From positions 1,488,001-1,552,000 of the forward strand of contig NZ_CP104854.1 in assembly GCF_050916235.1 (NCBI RefSeq): DNA of 64,000 nucleotides. The letters are read 5' to 3'. The translations under genes and the position numbers were made by a program. Origin of the DNA: Maridesulfovibrio sp050916235. Its GTDB lineage: Bacteria; Desulfobacterota; Desulfovibrionia; Desulfovibrionales; Desulfovibrionaceae. Below are positions 58,407-64,000 of the stretch, piece after piece. Positions within the stretch are counted from its first letter, which is position 1; every line of letters starts with the position of its first letter. Under the pieces are notes generated by a model that ran no database searches, was not told the DNA's origin, and was given only the letters and a program-made list of their open reading frames with translations.

Positions 58407-59543
58407 ATGACAAAACAAACGAATACCTACGACAGATTTCTGAAAGACTTCGAAACTCTGATCAATATCGACAGCGCCAGCGAAAACCTCGAAGGTGTGG
58501 CCAAGGTTGCAGAGTTCCTCAAAGAAAAATTAGACAACCTTGGGCTGAAAACCGAGATCACCCGCGAAGGCAAGAACGGAGTTCCCTGCCTCAGGGCCTG
58601 TACCGGGAGCAAAAACGGACGCTACGATTTCATGTTCATTGGGCACATGGATACGGTCTTCCCCACCGGGGAAGCGGCAAAAAGGCCGTTCAGCATAGCC
58701 AACGGACGGGCAATGGGTCCGGGAACCAATGATATGAAGGGAGGTCTGCTGGTAGCAACCTACGCCATTGAAAAGCTGAAAGAAGAAGGCGCCCTCGAGA
58801 ACCTCGCCATCTGCGTGACCTTTAACGGAGACGAGGAAACCGGTTCGAAGAATTCCCGCCCCTGGATTGAAAAGAATGCAGCGAACTGCGACCGGGTTTT
58901 CGTGTTCGAGCCCTGCCGCCCCAACTACCGCCACGTGATGCACCGCAAAGGAGGCGGGGTGGTGAGAATCACGGCTCACGGCATTTCAGCCCATTCCGGC
59001 GCAAACCCGGAACGTGGTGCCAACGCCCTTGTGGAATTGGCAAGCCACATCCCGGTCATTCACAAGCTCAACGATCTTGATACCGCCATTACCGCGCAGT
59101 GCACGGTGATCAGAAGCGGTGAGAAACACAACATCATTCCGGACCGGGCCGAGCTTGTGGTGGACGTGCGGGTTGGAACAATGGATGAGATCAGGATCGT
59201 TGATGAATTTTTCAAAAAACTTCCGGAGACCAATTACATTCCTGACACTTCCATTACGATTAGCGGAGGAGTTGACCGCCCGCCCATGGAATTCAGCGAC
59301 AAGACCATGGAACTATGGGAAGTGCTTCATACCGAGGCAGCCGCTTTGGGAATCGAATCCTCATGGATCTCTACCGGAGGCTGCTCTGACGGAAACTGGA
59401 CCGCGGCCATGGGAATCCCCACCATCGACGGATTAGGTCCGGTCGGGGAAAACTCCCACCGTGAAGACGAATACATGGAGCTGGACAGCATCATCCCCAT
59501 GATCACCATTATTGCCAACACCTGCCGCAAGGCTGTCGCATAA
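58407..59543 (+). CDS. M20-family metallopeptidase (glutamate carboxypeptidase-like)
   Basis: This 378-residue cytoplasmic peptidase has the M20 zinc site: FIGHMDTVFPTGE, GPGTNDMKGG, the acidic GDEETGS and a later GENSHREDEY. The layout fits glutamate carboxypeptidase/ArgE-type enzymes with a dimerisation domain inserted near residues 180-290 (IRITAHGISAHSGANPE). It probably cleaves peptides delivered by the transporter. The start ATG at 58407 lacks a clear ribosome site; longer starts run through the terminator and are rejected. No signal peptide is seen. Confidence 0.92.
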   Translation: MTKQTNTYDRFLKDFETLINIDSASENLEGVAKVAEFLKEKLDNLGLKTEITREGKNGVPCLRACTGSKNGRYDFMFIGHMDTVFPTGEAAKRPFSIANGRAMGPGTNDMKGGLLVATYAIEKLKEEGALENLAICVTFNGDEETGSKNSRPWIEKNAANCDRVFVFEPCRPNYRHVMHRKGGGVVRITAHGISAHSGANPERGANALVELASHIPVIHKLNDLDTAITAQCTVIRSGEKHNIIPDRAELVVDVRVGTMDEIRIVDEFFKKLPETNYIPDTSITISGGVDRPPMEFSDKTMELWEVLHTEAAALGIESSWISTGGCSDGNWTAAMGIPTIDGLGPVGENSHREDEYMELDSIIPMITIIANTCRKAVA

Positions 59544-59605
59544 GCGCAGATCAGACATTCAAAGCCCGGTATCCGCAGAGGAACACCGGCCCCAGAAGCA
59601 AGACC

Positions 59606-59635
59606 GACCCCGTCCTTCAAAGGACGGGGTCTTTT
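59606..59635 (+). terminator. Terminator after the M20 peptidase gene
   Basis: GACCCCGTCC pairs with GGACGGGGTC around TTCAAA, followed by TTTT. It closes the peptide-use region. Confidence 0.88.
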
Positions 59636-59786
59636 CCTGCCTTGAAGATTTCAAGCGCGCAGGCTTTCGGCTGGCTGCGAAACCGATTTCGTTGCGCTCT
59701 GTGCTTCGAACAATCAAAGAAACCGAGCCATCCCGCTTATCAGGCTTCGCAGGACATCCCGGATTCAATCGAAGAGCGAGAATCCC

Positions 59787-60701
59787 CTACACGGTAAGGT
59801 CAGTCCAGAGAACCTGATTGCGCCCGCGCCTCTTGGCCTCATAAAGCATGGAATCGGCGGCAATGGCCAGATCCTGTGGTTTTGAGCCAGTAGAAGGGAA
59901 AAAGGTTACACCGCCAAGACTTGCGGTGAGCACCTGCCCTGCCGATGAGAACTCGTGAACAATGCCAAGATCGGCAATCATCACCCGGATTTTTTCGGCT
60001 ATATACCGCCCACCGGAAGCATCGGTTTCCGGCAGCAGCAGAACAAACTCCTCACCCCCGTACCGGGCGGAAAGGTCTCCGGGCCTGCGAGCCTCCGACA
60101 GAAGAACATGGGCCACCTTCTTGAGTACGTCATCTCCGGCGGCATGCCCGTAATTGTCATTGTACTGCTTGAAGCAGTCCACATCCATCATCGCCAGTGA
60201 AAGGAGTTCCCCGGAACGCATGCAGCGCCGCCATTCCCTTTCAAGGGCAAGTTCAAAGCTCCTGCGGTTGGGCATCTCGGTCAATCCGTCAAGATTGGCA
60301 AGCCCCTCAAGCAGCTTCCGCTGCCGGGAAATGGTCAGGTGATTCTTTAGCCGGGCCTTGACTATCGGCGGATGGAAAGGTTTGCGGATGTAGTCCACAG
60401 CTCCGCGCTCCAGCCCCTTTGCCTCGTCCTGCATGGAATCGAGGGCGGTTATAATAATGACCGGTATATCCTTTGTCCGGTCATTATCCTTCAGCCTGCG
60501 CAGCACTTCGTAGCCGTCCATTTCCGGCATGACCACATCAAGCAGAATCAGGTCCGGCGGGGTCTCGGTATTTACCCTTTCCAGTGCCTGATTACCGTTC
60601 TTGGCAAGGATCACCTTATAATCCTGCCGCAGCAGATCGGAAAGGACATTGAGGTTAAGTCGCTCGTCATCCACAATCAGAATCTTCGGTCTGTCATCCA
60701 T
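59787..60701 (-). CDS. PleD-like response regulator diguanylate cyclase
   Basis: This 304-residue protein joins a receiver domain (phosphoacceptor Asp in LILLDVVMPEMDGYEVL, near residue 54; LIVDDERLN at the start) to a GGDEF domain (ARYGGEEFVLLL near residue 220). The RxxD inhibitory site (RPGD) lies five residues before GGEEF. It would make cyclic-di-GMP on phosphorylation. The gene starts four bases after the stop of the hybrid kinase, which is its likely partner. No DNA-binding domain is present. Confidence 0.93.
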   Translation of the reverse strand: MDDRPKILIVDDERLNLNVLSDLLRQDYKVILAKNGNQALERVNTETPPDLILLDVVMPEMDGYEVLRRLKDNDRTKDIPVIIITALDSMQDEAKGLERGAVDYIRKPFHPPIVKARLKNHLTISRQRKLLEGLANLDGLTEMPNRRSFELALEREWRRCMRSGELLSLAMMDVDCFKQYNDNYGHAAGDDVLKKVAHVLLSEARRPGDLSARYGGEEFVLLLPETDASGGRYIAEKIRVMIADLGIVHEFSSAGQVLTASLGGVTFFPSTGSKPQDLAIAADSMLYEAKRRGRNQVLWTDLTV

Positions 60702-60705
60702 TTCG

Positions 60706-63700
60706 CTACCTTTCTGTCAGGTTCAACCCCAATTCCGAAGCAATAGCCTCCAGAACAGCGCAACCTTCGTCAAAATCGTAGTTGTCAATCATACGTGTAA
60801 GAGCATCCAGAGATTTCTCATACTTCGCAGGATTGAAGAACTTCCGCAACTCTTCAACCATCTCACAGGATTCCGCCGCGCCTTCCAGAAGCAGCGCATG
60901 CAGCCTGCGAATAAGGTTGAAACTGACTTCCTCGTCGTAAACATTGTTCAGGAATGCCGTATCTTCGACATAGTCTATCGCATGCAGTCCGCCGATAACG
61001 AGATCAAGTTCGGCCAGGAACGACTCTGAATCATGCCTGTAACTTTCCTGATCCCCTTCCCGCAGATCGCTTTCAAGCACTCTGCAAAGTTCATAAAGGC
61101 GTGTGGCCCCGATATTTCCGACCACCCCTTTCAGAGTGTGGAGCAGGACCGCCGCCTCTCCCATGTTATTGTCATTTACCAGCCCGGAAAGTCTGGCGGA
61201 AAAGTCACCATAGTCCTTCCTGAAACCGCGCAGAACGCGAAGATACCCTTTAAGGTATCCTCCGATATTTTTAAGACCCGTTTCGGAATCAAGCCCGGGC
61301 AGGTCCGGGAGTGACAGGATCAGATCCTGTTTCTGGGCAGCAAGCGGAACATAGGGAGTCCCGCTGCCCGAAAGAAAACGAATCAGAACAAGTTCAAGTT
61401 GTGCAGGATCTATCGGCTTGGTCAGGTGTTCATCCATTCCTGCCTCAAGACTCTTTTCCCTGTCCCCGGACATGGCATGGGCCGTCATGGCAACAATGGG
61501 AAGATCGTCATAACGCTCATCTGAACGGATCAGCCGGGTGGCAGTCAGCCCGTCCATTTCCGGCATCTGGATGTCCATGAACACCATATCATACATTTTT
61601 TCGCTCAGGGCCTCAAAAGCCTTGCGCCCGTTTACGGCAACTTCGACCTCAAGCCCGAAACCTTCAAGCATACGTTTGGCCACCAACTGGTTAATATCAT
61701 TATCTTCCACCAGCAGGATCCGGGCGTTCTTATTGAACGGCAGGGAAGTTGCGCCTGAACTTCCAGCGACAGGAATTTCTTCTTCTGAGGCAAGGCAGAA
61801 CTCATTGCGCAGAGACTGATAAAGTGTACGGCGGGTCACCGGCTTGGTGATAAAACCGTCAGCACCGTTCAGGGCCGCCTGTTTTCTGAAAGATTCATCC
61901 GCATCCACGGGCAGCATCAAGATAACCGGAGTATCTTCAATCCCCTGCGTTTCTCTTATAATAGATACCGCCTCAAGTCCGCCTATTCCGCCCATTTTCC
62001 AATCCATGTAGACAAGGCCGAAGGGGCTGCCCGTTATCGAAGCCTCCTTCAGCGCTTCTATTGCGCCCATTGCGGAGGACTTACGCACAACATCAAGGGC
62101 AAGGCTCTTCAGGGTTGAACCTATGAAAACCTGTGAAAGATGACTGTCATCAACAACAAGAACCTTTGTATCACGCAGACTTGCCGGAAGGCAAAAATCA
62201 CAGGCCCCTTCAACAACGTCAAACCTGATTGAAAAGGAGAATGAGCTCCCTTTTCCCGGCTCACTCTCAACCTTGATCTCTCCCCCCATCTGAGTCACCA
62301 GACTGTTGGTGATCGCCAGCCCCAGTCCTGTTCCGCCGTACTTTCGGGTTATGGACGCATCAGCCTGCGTAAAAGAATTGAAGAGCGTCCCCAGTTCATC
62401 CTCGTTCAGCCCGATTCCGCTGTCCCTGACAACAAACTCGATGTCCGACTGCTTAGCGCATTCCCCACTGCAGGAGATAAGCAGGGCCACTTCACCCTCA
62501 CTTGTGAACTTGACCGCGTTGTTTACCAGATTGGTCAGCACCTGCTCAATACGCAAGGGGTCTCCGCTGATCCTGTGCGGCACGCCCTGCTCTACGGACA
62601 GGACAAAATCAATTCCTTTCTGCTCAGCCTTCACGGCAACCATGTTGCTGATTTTTCCCAGCACCTCATCCAGTTCGAACTCAACTTCCTCAAGCACAAA
62701 CTTTCCGGCCTCGATCTTGGAAAAATCAAGAATATCGTCAATTATCGCCAACAGGGACCCGGCAGAAGCCTGAATCTTATCCAGATACTCCTTTTGCATG
62801 GCATCCATCTCAGTTCCGCAAAGCAGATGTCCGAACCCTATGATGCTGTTCATGGGAGTCCTGATCTCATGACTCATATTTGCCAGGAACTCCGACTTTG
62901 TTCTGGTTGCGGCCTCTGCCGCTATCCTTGCGCGCTGCAGTTCCAGCTCAGCCAGCCTGCGGTCTGTCACGTCGCGAAAACTCCAGACCCTGCCCACAAT
63001 ATCACGACCTATGCGCTGCGGATTGGAGTGCCTTTCGATAATCCGGCCATCGGTAAGTACGAATTCGTCAACCTGCCCGGCAGATGAATCAAGGGAATAA
63101 TCCCATATATTGTTGAGGCTTGACCTGCCTTCATCCACCTGCGCCGCAATAAATCCGAATATATCGGACACGATCCCGGAGTTCAGATCAAACTCGGAAA
63201 GATTCCACATGGATGCCAGCCTGCTGTTCCAGGCCACCACTCTTCCGTATCCGTCCACGGCAAGAATGCCGTCAGCAGAGGATTCAATGGTTGCAGTCAA
63301 AAGCGATACCGAGCGCTCAATCTCGCCTTGAGCCTTGCGCTGTTCAGTAATGTCACTGATCGTGCCCTGCAGGAAAATTTCACCCCGAACCTCAAGCTTC
63401 CTGACCCGCACCCGGGCAAGAAAATCGGCCCCGTCCAACCGTCGACAAAAAACCTCATAATCCAGCCCGCCGGTTTCAAGAACCGTGTTCATTCTCTTCT
63501 CAAACAGCGCCATGGAATTCTGCCCGTCAGGCTGGACAGGAGGCATAAATGCGTCAGGAGTGTTCGAAAGAAGCTCCTCTTCAGATCCGCAGCGGAGCAT
63601 GGACACAGCCTCAGGGTTGGCACTAACGATCCGGCGTTTTATATTCATAACCAGAACGGCGTCACTGGCATAATCAAACAGGGTCCTGTACTTGACCTCC

Positions 63701-64000
63701 CGCTCGATGAGAGCTTCCTCACTTGCCTTACGCTCGGTAATGTCGCGCAGGACAACGTGAAAAATATTCTTCTCCCTATAGGCAATGGGAGTGACCAGAA
63801 CCTCCACTGGAAATATCGAACCGTCCTTCCTGCAGGCAAGCAGTTCAAGTCGATCCCCCCATCTGTCCTTAATCCTGTCTACAATTAACGGCATCATCTG
63901 TTTTGAAGAAATGCCCTCAGACTGGAACTCAGGAGATAGATCCAAAGGAGAAAGTCCGAGCAGTTCCTCCTTGGAATCCATGCCGAACATTTTGTAGGCT
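60706..64000 (-). CDS. Hybrid sensor histidine kinase (N-terminus outside window)
   Basis: This leftward gene continues past the right edge: the frame is open upstream of the ATG at 63990, which lies inside a PAS domain, so at least 1,098 residues are visible. Order: PAS, PAS, PAS, HisKA (NMSHEIRTPMNSIIGFGHLL), HATPase (NLVNNAVKFTSEG, DSGIGLNEDELG, GGTGLGLAI), receiver 1 (LVYMDWKMGG), receiver 2 (VFMDIQMPEMDG) and Hpt (LLHTLKGVVG). Such kinases relay phosphate internally to the Hpt and then to a partner receiver. The PleD-like protein downstream, four bases away, is the likely target. Confidence 0.92.
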   Translation of the reverse strand, partial: AYKMFGMDSKEELLGLSPLDLSPEFQSEGISSKQMMPLIVDRIKDRWGDRLELLACRKDGSIFPVEVLVTPIAYREKNIFHVVLRDITERKASEEALIEREVKYRTLFDYASDAVLVMNIKRRIVSANPEAVSMLRCGSEEELLSNTPDAFMPPVQPDGQNSMALFEKRMNTVLETGGLDYEVFCRRLDGADFLARVRVRKLEVRGEIFLQGTISDITEQRKAQGEIERSVSLLTATIESSADGILAVDGYGRVVAWNSRLASMWNLSEFDLNSGIVSDIFGFIAAQVDEGRSSLNNIWDYSLDSSAGQVDEFVLTDGRIIERHSNPQRIGRDIVGRVWSFRDVTDRRLAELELQRARIAAEAATRTKSEFLANMSHEIRTPMNSIIGFGHLLCGTEMDAMQKEYLDKIQASAGSLLAIIDDILDFSKIEAGKFVLEEVEFELDEVLGKISNMVAVKAEQKGIDFVLSVEQGVPHRISGDPLRIEQVLTNLVNNAVKFTSEGEVALLISCSGECAKQSDIEFVVRDSGIGLNEDELGTLFNSFTQADASITRKYGGTGLGLAITNSLVTQMGGEIKVESEPGKGSSFSFSIRFDVVEGACDFCLPASLRDTKVLVVDDSHLSQVFIGSTLKSLALDVVRKSSAMGAIEALKEASITGSPFGLVYMDWKMGGIGGLEAVSIIRETQGIEDTPVILMLPVDADESFRKQAALNGADGFITKPVTRRTLYQSLRNEFCLASEEEIPVAGSSGATSLPFNKNARILLVEDNDINQLVAKRMLEGFGLEVEVAVNGRKAFEALSEKMYDMVFMDIQMPEMDGLTATRLIRSDERYDDLPIVAMTAHAMSGDREKSLEAGMDEHLTKPIDPAQLELVLIRFLSGSGTPYVPLAAQKQDLILSLPDLPGLDSETGLKNIGGYLKGYLRVLRGFRKDYGDFSARLSGLVNDNNMGEAAVLLHTLKGVVGNIGATRLYELCRVLESDLREGDQESYRHDSESFLAELDLVIGGLHAIDYVEDTAFLNNVYDEEVSFNLIRRLHALLLEGAAESCEMVEELRKFFNPAKYEKSLDALTRMIDNYDFDEGCAVLEAIASELGLNLTER

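Noticed and set aside
1..64000. CRISPR arrays, tRNA or rRNA genes, transposases, integrases
   Set aside because: No direct-repeat array, cloverleaf-type sequence, rRNA block or recombinase motif was recognised by eye; absence is not proven without a covariance-model search.

Overview
The window looks like chromosome from a sulfate-reducing Desulfovibrionaceae bacterium (Maridesulfovibrio/Desulfovibrio type). This is inferred from a nifH-nifI1-nifI2-nifD-nifK nitrogenase of the anaerobe type, a Mo-bisMGD sulfur-type reductase with multi-rhodanese proteins, a tungsten-type aldehyde:ferredoxin oxidoreductase, many TorD/FmdE/MoeA/MobA molybdenum genes, several sigma-54 (-24/-12) promoters, and a dispersed hairpin repeat that I recognise as typical of these genomes. 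No rRNA, tRNA, transposase or CRISPR array was seen.

Layout. 1-9.4 kb: the end of an HD-GYP protein, a solute-binding protein, mobA-moeA, a PIN-PhoH ATPase, an HD-HAD fusion, hisC-cmk and a universal stress protein. 9.6-12.9 kb: a sigma-54-driven hypothetical gene, then a leftward nifV operon carrying three unknown, overlapping genes. 13.1-24.2 kb: the rightward nif cluster nifH-I1-I2-D-K, a NifB paralog without its cluster cysteines, a 2Fe-2S ferredoxin, a GNAT acetyltransferase, nifE, nifN and nifB. 24.4-29 kb: dinB-like, GGDEF, an exported protein and nifA (leftward, with its own sigma-54 promoter). 29.3-39.1 kb: an FmdE-MoeA fusion, an EF-hand protein and a sulfur/molybdenum locus made of a CsoR/CstR-type repressor, a TorD chaperone, and a leftward operon of cytochrome c, Mo oxidoreductase, 4Fe-4S protein, cytochrome b, triple rhodanese and a rhodanese-thioredoxin-fold protein with an in-frame UGA. 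39.2-47 kb: a Sel1-repeat protein, pantothenate import, AOR and adenine deaminase. 47-50.3 kb: a cluster of unknown DUF5675/DUF2589-type genes. 50.4-59.5 kb: an Asp/Glu-type racemase, a divergent XRE regulator, a dipeptide ABC transporter and an M20 peptidase. 59.8-64 kb: a PleD-like diguanylate cyclase and a large hybrid histidine kinase that runs off the right edge.

Most interesting. (1) The rhodanese gene at 32521-33510 contains an in-frame UGA that aligns, without gaps, to the second cysteine of the CX4C active-site loops in its neighbouring paralog. A stem-loop of bacterial SECIS geometry follows, so this is a strong candidate selenoprotein. (2) The sulfur-reductase operon starts from a textbook promoter (TTGACA, 17 bp, TATATA) whose whole spacer is a CsoR-family-type palindrome. 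The locus also encodes a CsoR-family protein in which the copper-binding His is Tyr, as expected for a sulfur (CstR-like) rather than copper sensor. (3) A NifB-like protein in the nif operon has lost all three radical-SAM cysteines at exactly equivalent positions but keeps the fold motifs and the NifX-like tail. (4) Three unknown genes are translationally coupled to nifV.

How they work together. NifA with sigma-54 is expected to drive nifH and nifV from one divergent control region. NifI1/NifI2 would adjust nitrogenase activity to the nitrogen state, and NifB/E/N/V make FeMo-co. The sulfur locus would move electrons between the quinone pool or periplasm and a sulfur compound, with the rhodaneses handling sulfane sulfur and the repressor sensing it. 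All functional statements are inferences from sequence read by eye; no alignments or searches were run.
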